Positions 44,323 to 53,352 are shown, counted from the stretch's first letter. The stretch is DNA of 64,000 bases from Parapedobacter lycopersici (GCF_024643285.1 NZ_JAMSLW010000001.1:124001-188000); one strand, 5' to 3'. Notes: generated by a model from the letters alone, not told the origin. Program-made: numbers and translations.

Positions 44323-45522
44323 ATGAAACGCAGAGAAGTACTGAAAACATTGGCTGCCCTACCCTTGTCTGGGGCCGTTGCCCCGACTGCCTTGCTGGCT
44401 GAACTCCCGGTTCCGGGCAAGCGGAATCTCTTTAAAGAATTAGGACTCCGTACATTTATCAATGCAGCGGGTGTTTACACGTCCATGTCTGCTTCGCTGA
44501 TGCCGGAAGAGGTGCTTGACGCCATTACGGCGGGTGCCGGGGAATATGTCATGCTTGACGATGTCCAGGATAAAGTCGGTGAAAAAATAGCCGAATTGTG
44601 CCACGCGGAAGCCGCTATGGTGACCGCCGGTTGCTGGTCGGCCCTGGTACTCGGCATGGCGGGCGTGTTAACAGGCAGGGACATGAAAAAAGTGGCTCAG
44701 TTGCCTTTTTTGTCAGGTACAGGGATGAAATCCAAGGTGATTCTCCAAAAAAGCCATGCAACGGGTTATCACCACGCGCTGAGCAATGCCGGCGTTTCCT
44801 TTGTGACGGCCGAAACCAGAGGGGAAGTGGAAAATGCCATCGATGAGGATACCGCCATGATGTGGTTTTTGAATCGGGAAGCACCGTCTGGAGCGATTCA
44901 GCACGAGGAGTGGGTTGAGATCGCCCGGAAGCACGGGATACCGACGATGATTGATATCGCATCCGACGTGCCGCCGGTTGAAAACCTATGGAAGTATAAC
45001 GACATGGGATTCGACCTGGTTGCCATTTCCGGTGGGAAGGCCATGCGGGGCCCGCAAAGTGCGGGTATCCTGATGGGAAAACGTGACCTTATTGCTGCGG
45101 CACGTTTAAACGCGCCACCAAGGAGCGGCATCGCGCGGGGGCAGAAGGTAAATAAGGAAGAAATACTGGGGATGTACGTGACCGTGGAACGGTACATCAA
45201 CCTGGACCATAAAAAGGAATGGCAGCTGTGGGAAGACCAGGTTGCTTTGATTGAGCATACGGCTAAAGGGATAGATGGGGTGATGACCACTGTCTTTGTG
45301 CCGCCCGTCGCTAACCATACCCCAACCCTCAACATCTACTGGGCCAAAGACAAGATTGGTATGTCAGGGAATGACCTTTGTGAACGATTAAGGGACGGGA
45401 ACCCCTCCATTGAGGTGAGAAACGGCGAGAATGACGGCATTGAGTTAACTGTTTTTATGCTGAAGCCCGGCCAGGAGCGGATTGTAGCCCAGCGGATCAG
45501 TGAAGAGTTACGGTCGGTGTAG
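44323..45522 (+). CDS. Tat-exported SelA-like PLP enzyme
   Basis: 399 residues. Leader 'MKRREVLKTLAALPLSGAVA' is twin-Arg-like with a hydrophobic stretch. The mature part is a fold-type I PLP enzyme of the SelA (selenocysteine synthase)-like/DgaE group: 'TFINAAGVYTSMSASLMPEE', 'HAEAAMVTAGCWSALVLGMA', 'GIPTMIDIASDVPPVENLWK' and the Schiff-base lysine K239 in 'SGGKAMRGPQSAG'. Relatives include D-glucosaminate-6-phosphate ammonia-lyases, which release ammonia by dehydration. Not a true SelA; no tRNA-Sec is seen. An exported PLP enzyme is uncommon. RidA downstream suits an enamine product. Confidence 0.85.
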   Translation: MKRREVLKTLAALPLSGAVAPTALLAELPVPGKRNLFKELGLRTFINAAGVYTSMSASLMPEEVLDAITAGAGEYVMLDDVQDKVGEKIAELCHAEAAMVTAGCWSALVLGMAGVLTGRDMKKVAQLPFLSGTGMKSKVILQKSHATGYHHALSNAGVSFVTAETRGEVENAIDEDTAMMWFLNREAPSGAIQHEEWVEIARKHGIPTMIDIASDVPPVENLWKYNDMGFDLVAISGGKAMRGPQSAGILMGKRDLIAAARLNAPPRSGIARGQKVNKEEILGMYVTVERYINLDHKKEWQLWEDQVALIEHTAKGIDGVMTTVFVPPVANHTPTLNIYWAKDKIGMSGNDLCERLRDGNPSIEVRNGENDGIELTVFMLKPGQERIVAQRISEELRSV

Positions 45523-45569
45523 TACAATTGAATTGATCAGGGTCCTATTAATATAACCTAATTTATGAA

Positions 45570-46679
45570 ATGAGTAAGCGTCATTATAAAACACTGCTCG
45601 GGCTGGCTATTACCTGCCTGGTAATTGCGATTACGATGGCGGCAGCAGGCTACATGCACAGCGCCGGCCCGTTTTTAATTGCCTTTTTTCTCGGACTGTC
45701 CTTTGCGGTCAAAGGTTTTCCACCGGTGAAAGGCCTTTCTTTTACCATCCTGATCCTCGCTGTGGTTACCACGGCGATGTATTATCCCCATTTATTCGTT
45801 GAAATCGGGGGATTTGAACTCGCCATACTGATCACCCCGCTGGTGCAGGTCATTATGTTCGGGATGGGATCGTCTATGGGATTGAAGGATTTTATCGAGC
45901 TGGCTAAACGCCCGCGTGCGGTATTCATCGGTGTACTGGCCCAGTTTACGATTATGCCGGCACTGGCTTATGCCTTGGCGTTAATCAGTAATTTTCCACC
46001 TGAGATTTCGGCCGGACTGATTTTGCTGGGCTGCGCACCGACATCGGTTACCGCGAGCCTCTTTTCCTACCTGGCAAAAGCGAATGTGGCATTGGCCATT
46101 ACCGTTACCTCATTGACAACATTGCTGGCCCCCCTTTTACTTCCTCTGCTGATGAAATTGTTTGCCGGAAACTTCGTGGAAATAGCGGTATTGGCCATGA
46201 TGTGGGATATGGCGCAGATTGTGCTTATTCCGATCGGTGTAGGGCTGCTCTTCAACCATTTTCTGAGTGGCCGAGCCAAATGGCTGGATGCGGCCATGCC
46301 CAAAGTTTCGATGGCGGGTGTTGCACTGATTGTTGCGATTATCATCGCGGCAGGGCGTGAAAGCCTGTTAAATATCGGCTTTCTTTTATTGTTTATGGTA
46401 TTGGCCCATAACGTATTGGGTTACTTCTTTGGTTACTGGATGGCCCGCCTGTTCAAGATGGATGAACGGGATTGCCGCACGATTGCCATTGCCACGGGCA
46501 TGCAGAATGCCGGACTTGTTTCCGGAATCGCGAAGACCATGGGGAAGATCGCGACGATTGGGCTGGCATCTGCGGTATGCGGTCCGATCATGGGCTTTAC
46601 GGCGTCCATCATTGCCTCGCACTGGAGTAACGCGGGGTCCAAGGCAAGTGTCCGTCATAATGAAAATAAAGAATTGTAA
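45570..46679 (+). CDS. BASS-family (bile acid:Na+ symporter-like) transporter
   Basis: 369 residues with about ten membrane helices. Family marks: 'LVQVIMFGMGSSMGLKDFIE', 'PEISAGLILLGCAPTSVTAS' and 'LAKANVALAITVTSLTTLLA', the crossover regions of the SBF/BASS fold. Members move organic anions such as bile acids, pyruvate or pantoate with Na+. In this locus it likely carries a periplasmic product of the pathway across the inner membrane. It starts 47 bp after the PLP gene and is followed by the M81 gene after 29 bp. Confidence 0.9.
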   Translation: MSKRHYKTLLGLAITCLVIAITMAAAGYMHSAGPFLIAFFLGLSFAVKGFPPVKGLSFTILILAVVTTAMYYPHLFVEIGGFELAILITPLVQVIMFGMGSSMGLKDFIELAKRPRAVFIGVLAQFTIMPALAYALALISNFPPEISAGLILLGCAPTSVTASLFSYLAKANVALAITVTSLTTLLAPLLLPLLMKLFAGNFVEIAVLAMMWDMAQIVLIPIGVGLLFNHFLSGRAKWLDAAMPKVSMAGVALIVAIIIAAGRESLLNIGFLLLFMVLAHNVLGYFFGYWMARLFKMDERDCRTIAIATGMQNAGLVSGIAKTMGKIATIGLASAVCGPIMGFTASIIASHWSNAGSKASVRHNENKEL

Positions 46680-46708
46680 CGTAAATAGTTGTGTAAATCA
46701 GATAAGCT

Positions 46709-48175
46709 ATGGCTTTAAAAGTTGCGCTATTGGGCATATACCACGAATCCAATACGTTTGTCGAGCGTCCCACCACATTGGATAACTTCCGGAACGGGCG
46801 TTATTTAAAGGGGGATGACATCCGAAGGGAATACCGGGACGCGCACCATGAAATCGGTGGGATGCTGGAGGTGCTGGACCAGCATCAGATTACGGTCATT
46901 CCCCTGTTTTATGCCGAAGCGACTCCCGGCGGCACGATTACGGCGGAAGCCTATCGGACCCTGCTGGATGATATGATGGAGGAGGTCGATCAGGTGTCAC
47001 CGGTGGATGCATTCCTGGTGGTGCCTCATGGTGCGGGAGTGAGTGAGGCAATTGCAGATATGGACGGCCATTGGCTGGGTAAATTGCGGGAAAAGGCCGG
47101 ACCCGGTGTCCCCATCGTGGGTACACTGGATCTCCACGCGAATGTGAGCCCGCTTATGGTTGCATCAACCGATGCATTGGTGTCCTATAAGCAAAACCCG
47201 CACGTTGACCAACGCCAGCGCGGAAAGGAGGCAGCCACACTGCTTGTTCATTTACTGCAGGGGAAAGCCAGCCTTTCGCAACAACTGGTACAGGTACCTG
47301 TTGCCATTAGCATTGAACAGCAATTTACCGAACAGGAACCCTGCAAAAGCCTGTATGCCTATGCCCGGGAACTGGAACAGCGGGAAGGCGTACTGTCGAT
47401 CAGCATCCAGCTGGGTTTCCCTTATGCGGATGTCGATGAGATGGGCACGTCAGTCATCGTGGTTTCCGACGGTGATCCGGAACTGGCTCTGGTAACAGCG
47501 AAAGAACTGGAAGCCTACATCGTGGAGCACAGGGAGCGTTTTGTGGGCCGGAAAAACAGTGTGGCGGAATCAATCGCGTTAATTGAGCACCGCGAAAAGC
47601 CGGTGTTGCTGCTGGATATGGGCGATAATATCGGTGGGGGCAGCCCGGGCAACAACTGTTGCCTGCTGGAAGCACTGGAAGCGGAACAGCAATATAGCTA
47701 TTTTGTCTGTATTTGCGATCCACAGGCTGTTGTGCAGGCATCCGGACACCAACCCGGCGATCGTTTTCACCTGCTCATCGATGGTATTGGACCGGAAGGG
47801 GAAAAGCAATACACCCTAGAGGTCAGCTTGCTCCAGGTCAATGACGGGAATTTTCAGGAGGACAGGCCGCGGCACGGCGGACAGGTTAATTATAAAATGG
47901 GAAAAACGGCAATTGTGACGACCAATGTCGGGGGCGTGATCATGCTGACTTCCCTACGGGTTCCACCGTTTAGCCTGAGGCAATTGACCGCTTTCGGCAT
48001 CGACCCGAAAGCGGTTGATGCCGTGGTTGCAAAGGGTGTCAATGCACCCATTGCGGCTTATGCACCGGTATGTCCGACCATTATTCAGGTTAATACGCCG
48101 GGTGTTACCCAGGCTGATATGACGCGGTTCACTTTCCGCCGCAGGCGAAAACCGCTGTTTCCTTTTGAACGGTAA
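46709..48175 (+). CDS. M81 family metallopeptidase (MlrC-like)
   Basis: 488 residues, cytosolic. N-terminal MlrC domain: 'VALLGIYHESNTFVERPTTL', 'EIGGMLEVLDQHQITVIPLF', the zinc ligands in 'IVGTLDLHANVSPLM' (DxH) and 'SYKQNPHVDQRQRGKEAA' (His). C-terminal MlrC_C domain: 'LLLDMGDNIGGGSPGNNCCL'. MlrC cleaves the linear tetrapeptide of microcystin, and the wider family lies in amine and amidated-compound loci with unknown substrates. Here it sits between the BASS symporter and exported RidA, so a small imported peptide or amide is the likely substrate. Confidence 0.88.
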   Translation: MALKVALLGIYHESNTFVERPTTLDNFRNGRYLKGDDIRREYRDAHHEIGGMLEVLDQHQITVIPLFYAEATPGGTITAEAYRTLLDDMMEEVDQVSPVDAFLVVPHGAGVSEAIADMDGHWLGKLREKAGPGVPIVGTLDLHANVSPLMVASTDALVSYKQNPHVDQRQRGKEAATLLVHLLQGKASLSQQLVQVPVAISIEQQFTEQEPCKSLYAYARELEQREGVLSISIQLGFPYADVDEMGTSVIVVSDGDPELALVTAKELEAYIVEHRERFVGRKNSVAESIALIEHREKPVLLLDMGDNIGGGSPGNNCCLLEALEAEQQYSYFVCICDPQAVVQASGHQPGDRFHLLIDGIGPEGEKQYTLEVSLLQVNDGNFQEDRPRHGGQVNYKMGKTAIVTTNVGGVIMLTSLRVPPFSLRQLTAFGIDPKAVDAVVAKGVNAPIAAYAPVCPTIIQVNTPGVTQADMTRFTFRRRRKPLFPFER

Positions 48176-48225
48176 TCATAACGAGGCTTTTAAATTACCA
48201 TTACTAATCACCAAATCAATTAAAC

Positions 48226-48756
48226 ATGAGATTTATACCTGTCATTGTCATTGCTTTTTTTATGTCGGTTTGCTGTCCGTTTAGTTTACAGGCACAAAAT
48301 CCGGAAGCCCGGCTAAAGGAACTGGGGATTGAATTGCGGATTCCGACGGAACCGGCCAATATCAAACTGGCAAGCCGTGTGGGCCAGGTGGTTTACCTTT
48401 CGGGCCAGGGACCGCTGTTGCCCAATGGCGAATTGATGATCGGTAAAGTGGGCGAGGAGGTGGATGTGGAACAGGCAAAGGAAGCCGCCCGGTTAACGGC
48501 TATTGCATTGCTGGCAGCGCTTAAGGGCGAGATCGGCGATCTGAATAAAGTGAAGAAAATAGTCAAGGTACTCGGCATGGTCAACGCGGTACCCTCCTTT
48601 ACCGAGCACATACCGGTAATGAATGCGTTTTCGGAAGTAATGGTCGAGGTATTCGGTCCGGAAGGTAAACATGCCCGGTCCGCCATTGGCCTGGGTTCGC
48701 TGCCCCGGAACATTCCGATTGAAATCGAGATGATCGTTGAACTGAAAGCGGAATAG
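48226..48756 (+). CDS. Exported RidA-family enamine/imine deaminase
   Basis: 176 residues. Signal peptide 'FIPVIVIAFFMSVCCPFSLQ' with cleavage near 'LQAQ' (residue 24). The mature YjgF/YER057c/UK114 domain has 'RVGQVVYLSGQGPLLPNGEL', 'LKGEIGDLNKVKKIVKVLGM' and the conserved Arg in 'HARSAIGLGSLPRNIPIEIE', which binds the carboxylate. RidA hydrolyses reactive enamines and imines released by PLP enzymes. Export of a RidA beside an exported PLP enzyme (44323) and before the GGT gene points to a shared periplasmic job. Confidence 0.9.
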   Translation: MRFIPVIVIAFFMSVCCPFSLQAQNPEARLKELGIELRIPTEPANIKLASRVGQVVYLSGQGPLLPNGELMIGKVGEEVDVEQAKEAARLTAIALLAALKGEIGDLNKVKKIVKVLGMVNAVPSFTEHIPVMNAFSEVMVEVFGPEGKHARSAIGLGSLPRNIPIEIEMIVELKAE

Positions 48757-48793
48757 CTGACGTCTACTATTAACTGAACAAAAACAATATGTG

Positions 48794-50593
48794 ATGATAC
48801 ATAATACTCTAATTGTGAAAAGAATAAAATCAATATTTATGTTAACACTGCTTTTCCTGACGTGGTATACATTACCCGCAGGTGCACAGGCATCCAAGGA
48901 AAACCTGAGACCCGCGGCATTAGGGAAACAGGGCATGGTGGCAACCGCCAATCCGCTGGCTACACTGGCAGGACAGAAAATACTGGTGAAAGGCGGCAAT
49001 GCCATTGATGCCATTGTTGCCGCGGCGGCTACGTTGAACGCCGTTGAACCGTACATGTCAGGAACAGGCGGCGTAGGTTACATGTTGTTTTATTCGGCTA
49101 AGGAAAACCGGGTACGGTCCCTGATCTTCGGTGGGTGGGTTCCCGAACACTTTGATGCCCGGGCAATGGCCGGCGACGATAAATATGCTGACGGTGCGGG
49201 GCATGGTGGGGTAATGGAAACCGTTGGACCCAGAACAGTAGCCGTTCCCGGAAACCTCGCGGGATGGAACAGGGCGCTGGAAGATTACGGCACGATGTCA
49301 CTGGCGGAGGTTTTTGAGAGCGCCATCGACTACCTTGAAACCGGCATCCCGATTACGGAAATGGACCAGGCAATGTGGGCAGCAACGGTCGACCGTGTCA
49401 TCAATTATCCGGAATCAGCAGCCATTTTTCTGAAAAATGGCAAAGATCCATATGTGATTGGTGATGTTTTCACCAATAAACCGCTTGCACGGACCATGCG
49501 GCGTATCGCGGAGGAAGGTATTGATGTCTTTTACAGGGGAGATATTGCCAGGCAGATTGCTGCTGCTTTTCAGCGCGACGGCGGTTTTATTTCCGAAGCC
49601 GATCTTGCGGCGGTTCCTGACCGGGTGAATTGGGTAGATCCCATATCCATCCAATACCGCGACTATACAGTTTATAATAATCCGCCGCCGGGAATGGGCA
49701 TCCAGCAATTGCAGGTACTGAAAATCATGGAAGGTTTTGACCTGAAGGCGTTAGGGCACAACAGCGTCGACTACCTTGCCTATTTACTGGAAGCCATTCA
49801 CCTGAGCCGGACCGACACCGATACGTATATCGGTGACCCGGCCTTCGTTCCTGTGCCGGTGGACCGGCTACTATCCGACGACTATATTGCGCAGCAACGT
49901 CAAAAAGTGATTGAGCGGGTAAAGCAGCGGAAAGTGAAGATGCAGGAAGCAGCGCTTTCGGACGTGCCTTTCCCGATTCCAATGGATGATGCCCGCAATC
50001 CGAGGTATACTTTTGCAACCACCAGCCTGTCGGCTGTGGATCAATGGGGCAATGCCGTGGTCATCATCCAAACCCACGGAGGTGGCTTTGGATCGGGTTA
50101 TGTTGCCGGTAAAACCGGACTGGTGTTTAACAGTGCGATGGACTGGATGACGCTTGAGCCGGGTAAAGCCAACAGCGTTGCACCGGGTAAGGCGGTAGGT
50201 TGGTGCATTGGTGGGATGATGCAGTTCCACCGCAATGGAAAGCCGGAGCTGATCGTCGGGTCGCCGGGAAGCTTTGGTATTCTCCAGTCCGTTCCACAGG
50301 TGGCAATGAATGTAGTGGATTTCGGTATGAACATCCAGGACGCCATCAGCGCCGCACGGTTCCGGTGGAAAGATGAACTGGGCAGTGTGCCGGCAACCGA
50401 ACTCATCATGGAAACACGTGTTCCGGCGGAAGTCCGCAAAACACTCCAGGCCATGGGCTATGTATTGGATACCAGTCTGGGCGACTGGACCATGACCGTT
50501 GGCGGGGTGCAGGGTGTGGCCATTGACCGCAGTACCGGCTGGCTCATAGGCGGAGCTGATCCGCGGCGGAATGGTTACGCGATGGGCTGGTAA
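48794..50593 (+). CDS. Exported gamma-glutamyltransferase-like protein
   Basis: 599 residues from the ATG at 48794; the in-frame GTG one codon earlier and an ATG at 48839 are alternatives. Signal peptide to 'LPAGAQA'. GGT fold: 'GMVATANPLATLAGQKILVK', 'GGNAIDAIVAAAATLNAVEP', the autoprocessing Thr region 'TFATTSLSAVDQWGNAVV' (usual TTHYSVVD) and 'IVGSPGSFGILQSVPQVAMN', where the usual SPGG reads SPGS, altering the oxyanion loop. It might act on gamma-glutamyl or N-acyl compounds, or have lost transferase activity. It lies 37 bp after RidA. Confidence 0.88.
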   Translation: MIHNTLIVKRIKSIFMLTLLFLTWYTLPAGAQASKENLRPAALGKQGMVATANPLATLAGQKILVKGGNAIDAIVAAAATLNAVEPYMSGTGGVGYMLFYSAKENRVRSLIFGGWVPEHFDARAMAGDDKYADGAGHGGVMETVGPRTVAVPGNLAGWNRALEDYGTMSLAEVFESAIDYLETGIPITEMDQAMWAATVDRVINYPESAAIFLKNGKDPYVIGDVFTNKPLARTMRRIAEEGIDVFYRGDIARQIAAAFQRDGGFISEADLAAVPDRVNWVDPISIQYRDYTVYNNPPPGMGIQQLQVLKIMEGFDLKALGHNSVDYLAYLLEAIHLSRTDTDTYIGDPAFVPVPVDRLLSDDYIAQQRQKVIERVKQRKVKMQEAALSDVPFPIPMDDARNPRYTFATTSLSAVDQWGNAVVIIQTHGGGFGSGYVAGKTGLVFNSAMDWMTLEPGKANSVAPGKAVGWCIGGMMQFHRNGKPELIVGSPGSFGILQSVPQVAMNVVDFGMNIQDAISAARFRWKDELGSVPATELIMETRVPAEVRKTLQAMGYVLDTSLGDWTMTVGGVQGVAIDRSTGWLIGGADPRRNGYAMGW

Positions 50594-50649
50594 TTTATTT
50601 AATGTTCGTGTTTATATACATTTAATAACTAGTTTAAAATTTTGTAGTT

Positions 50650-52008
50650 ATGAGTTTAGAATCCAATCATCCCCGGCGTAGTTTCCTTAAGCAGTCGGCC
50701 ATCGCCGTGGCCAGCATGTCGCTCTTTCCTGAATGGGTAGCTGGCGCACAGGCACAGCCGGCAGGGCCACATCCCGTTCGGCAGGAACCCAAAAAAATCG
50801 CACTGATTGCCAATATCTACCGCAACAGCGCCCACGCCGATGTGATCGGGACGAAACTCTTTGCCGGGATACCGACCGACGAGGGCATCGTAGCACCGGA
50901 GGTGCGGATTGTTTCGGTATGGATCGACCAGATCGGTGCTAATGATACCGGTGTGCGCATCGCCAAAATGAATAATGCAACTGTATATGATACGATCGCG
51001 GATGCCCTTACACTCGGCGGCGACCGGCTTGCGGTTGACGGGGTAATCTATGTCGGCGAACATGGCGAATACCCGAGCAGCCGCTACGGGGTAAAAATGT
51101 ACCCGCGGATGAACTATTTGGAACAGATATTCCGCGTCTTTGACGCTTCCGATAAATCGGTGCCGCTTTTTAGCGATAAGCACCTGTCCTATAGCTGGCT
51201 GGACAGTAAATGGGTGTACGATCGCGCGAAAGAGCTGCGTGTACCGATGATGGCCGGTTCCTCGCTGCCCGTTTGTTGGCGCGACCCGGGACTGGAACAC
51301 CCGATCGGTACAAAAATTACCGATGCCGTGGCCATTGGCTATGCATCGCTTGACGCTTATGGGTTTCATGTGGCCGAGATACTGCAGTGCATGGTTGAAC
51401 GGCGTGCCGGTGGCGAAACAGGCGTGGCCAGCGTTCAGGGATTACTTGGCGATGCCGTGTGGAAAGCCATGGATGAGGGGAAAATCTCCGAAGAACTGGT
51501 TGATGCGGCGTGCAACAGCATCAGGGGCAGGGCAAGCGGGTCGTACCGGGAACTGGTAAAAGAGCCCAAGGCCGTGCTCATCAACTATAATGACGGCCTG
51601 ACGGGCGCCATTCTGATGCTGGATGAATATGTCAATTCCGGTTGGGCTTATGCGGCCAGGGCAGACGACCGGGTAGTCGCCACGGAATTTGTGCTCGATA
51701 ACAGCATGAGCTATTCGCATTTCAGTTACCTCACGCTGAATATCCAAAAGCTGATGGTTACCGGAAAGCCGACCACTCCGGTTGAACGGACGCTGTTAAC
51801 CAGCGGTATCATGGATATGGCGATCCGTTCGGCGGTGGAGGGCGGAAAAGTCAGGGAAACCCCATTCCTGAATATCCGCTACTCAGCGGAGGGTTACGAA
51901 CCGATCCGTCCGACCAGTCCACGGCCCACGGGAAAAGACATGGAAAACTGGCCGCCCAAAGGATACGAGTTTATTATCCCGGAGAAGTTTAAACCCAAAG
52001 CATCTTAA
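50650..52008 (+). CDS. Tat-exported protein of unknown function
   Basis: 452 residues with a strong Tat leader 'HPRRSFLKQSAIAVASMSLF' and cleavage near 'AGAQAQ'. The mature body looks like a Rossmann-type alpha/beta fold: 'KKIALIANIYRNSAHADVIG', 'PEVRIVSVWIDQIGANDTGV', 'VDGVIYVGEHGEYPSSRYGV' and 'VPMMAGSSLPVCWRDPGLEH'. I know no named family for it. It lies between the GGT-like and aminotransferase-like genes with 56 and 33 bp gaps. It could be a nucleotide-using enzyme of the same pathway. Function unknown. Confidence 0.75.
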   Translation: MSLESNHPRRSFLKQSAIAVASMSLFPEWVAGAQAQPAGPHPVRQEPKKIALIANIYRNSAHADVIGTKLFAGIPTDEGIVAPEVRIVSVWIDQIGANDTGVRIAKMNNATVYDTIADALTLGGDRLAVDGVIYVGEHGEYPSSRYGVKMYPRMNYLEQIFRVFDASDKSVPLFSDKHLSYSWLDSKWVYDRAKELRVPMMAGSSLPVCWRDPGLEHPIGTKITDAVAIGYASLDAYGFHVAEILQCMVERRAGGETGVASVQGLLGDAVWKAMDEGKISEELVDAACNSIRGRASGSYRELVKEPKAVLINYNDGLTGAILMLDEYVNSGWAYAARADDRVVATEFVLDNSMSYSHFSYLTLNIQKLMVTGKPTTPVERTLLTSGIMDMAIRSAVEGGKVRETPFLNIRYSAEGYEPIRPTSPRPTGKDMENWPPKGYEFIIPEKFKPKAS

Positions 52009-52041
52009 TTATTTAACAAATTACTAATTAACCAATTAGTT

Positions 52042-53352
52042 ATGCCTAACTTTAGTTATGATAAATCTGCTGCCTTACTGGAACGGGCAAAAAAAGTAAT
52101 GGCCGGCGGTGTTTCTTCTGAGTTCCGGAAATACAATCACCCGCACGCGATTTTCTATACACACGGCAGGGGAAGCCGGATTGTGGATGTCGACGGTAAT
52201 GAATACATTGACTTTACGTTAAGCCAGGGACCCCTGATTCTCGGGCATTCCCATCCGCATGTGCTGAAATCGGTGTCGGATTATTCAAGGGACGGACAAC
52301 TGTTTGCCGGCCAGCATCTGCGGGAAATCGAACTGGCGGAAAAACTCCAGCAGCTGATTCCTTCGGCGGAACGGCTGCGTTTCTGCCTGGATGGTTCCGA
52401 GGCTGTACAGACTGCTTTCCGGATTGCCCGCGCGAAAACGGGCAGGTCAAAATTCCTGCGTTTTGAAGGGCATTACCACGGGTGGCTCGATAACGTAAGC
52501 TGGGGGATATCCACGCCTTCCGTGGATGCGCTTGGCAGTCGCGAACATCCGAATGTATTCCCCTGGTCGGAAGGACTGCCCGACCGGTCGAAGGACGAAT
52601 TTATTACGTTGCCATGGAATGACCTCGACCTGGTCAGGCAGACACTGGCTGAATCAGCAGCCGATATTGCGGCCATTATCACGGAGCCGGTCATGTGCAA
52701 CAACGGTTGTATTCCGCCTGCTGCCGGGTTTCTCGAAGGACTTCGGGCCTTATGCGACCAATACGGCATCGTGCTTATTTTTGACGAAGTGATTACCGGT
52801 TTCCGTCTTTCCCTGGGCGGTGCACAGCAACATTTCGGGGTTACGCCCGACCTATCCATATTCGCCAAGGCACTGGCGAGTGGTTATCCGATCAGCGCTG
52901 TTGTGGGTAAACAATCCTGGATGGATGCGATCGAACAGGCCCGTGTAATTCACGCCGGGACCATGAATGCCGGTAACCCGACCGTAGCTGCGGCGCTTGC
53001 CACAATTGAAGTGCTGGAACAGGAGCATCCCTATCCCCGGATGTTCCAGCTTGGACAGGAATTGATGGAGGGACTGCGGAATGCTGCCCACGATGCCGGT
53101 ATTCCGGTCCTGGTGCAGGGCATGGGACCGATGTTCCATATCAGTTTTACGACTAAAAAAGCCCTGACGGACTACCGGGATACGCTGACAGTAGACCGTA
53201 CGAGGCTAAACGAATTCATTGAGGGTATGCACGATGAGGGAATCCGCATTATCGGCCGGGGACTGTTTTACATCAGTGCCGCTCATACACCGGCAGACAT
53301 CAGCCGGGCTATTGAGGCGTCTCGCGCTGTAATGAAAGGGATCAGCGGGTAA
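52042..53352 (+). CDS. Class III PLP aminotransferase, glutamate-1-semialdehyde aminomutase-like
   Basis: 436 residues, cytosolic. It resembles HemL: 'AKKVMAGGVSSEFRKYNHPH', 'FTLSQGPLILGHSHPHVLKS', 'LRFCLDGSEAVQTAFRIARA' (SxxAVxxAxRxAR), 'LIFDEVITGFRLSLGGAQQH' and the PLP lysine K276 in 'IFAKALASGYPISAVVG'. It is not the heme-pathway gene by context: it is in a SusCD locus and sits next to an unknown exported protein. I infer an omega-amine or beta-amino acid aminotransferase of the pathway that uses the M81 and SelA-like genes. It ends 44 bp before the second sigma gene. Confidence 0.85.
   Translation: MPNFSYDKSAALLERAKKVMAGGVSSEFRKYNHPHAIFYTHGRGSRIVDVDGNEYIDFTLSQGPLILGHSHPHVLKSVSDYSRDGQLFAGQHLREIELAEKLQQLIPSAERLRFCLDGSEAVQTAFRIARAKTGRSKFLRFEGHYHGWLDNVSWGISTPSVDALGSREHPNVFPWSEGLPDRSKDEFITLPWNDLDLVRQTLAESAADIAAIITEPVMCNNGCIPPAAGFLEGLRALCDQYGIVLIFDEVITGFRLSLGGAQQHFGVTPDLSIFAKALASGYPISAVVGKQSWMDAIEQARVIHAGTMNAGNPTVAAALATIEVLEQEHPYPRMFQLGQELMEGLRNAAHDAGIPVLVQGMGPMFHISFTTKKALTDYRDTLTVDRTRLNEFIEGMHDEGIRIIGRGLFYISAAHTPADISRAIEASRAVMKGISG

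Noticed and set aside
44323-45522. True selenocysteine synthase SelA
   Set aside because: It has an export leader, lies in a SusCD locus and no selB or selenocysteine tRNA is in the window; only the fold is shared.
52042-53352. Heme-pathway hemL
   Set aside because: Motifs are shared, but the locus is catabolic and unlike hem operons; a general aminotransferase is more likely.
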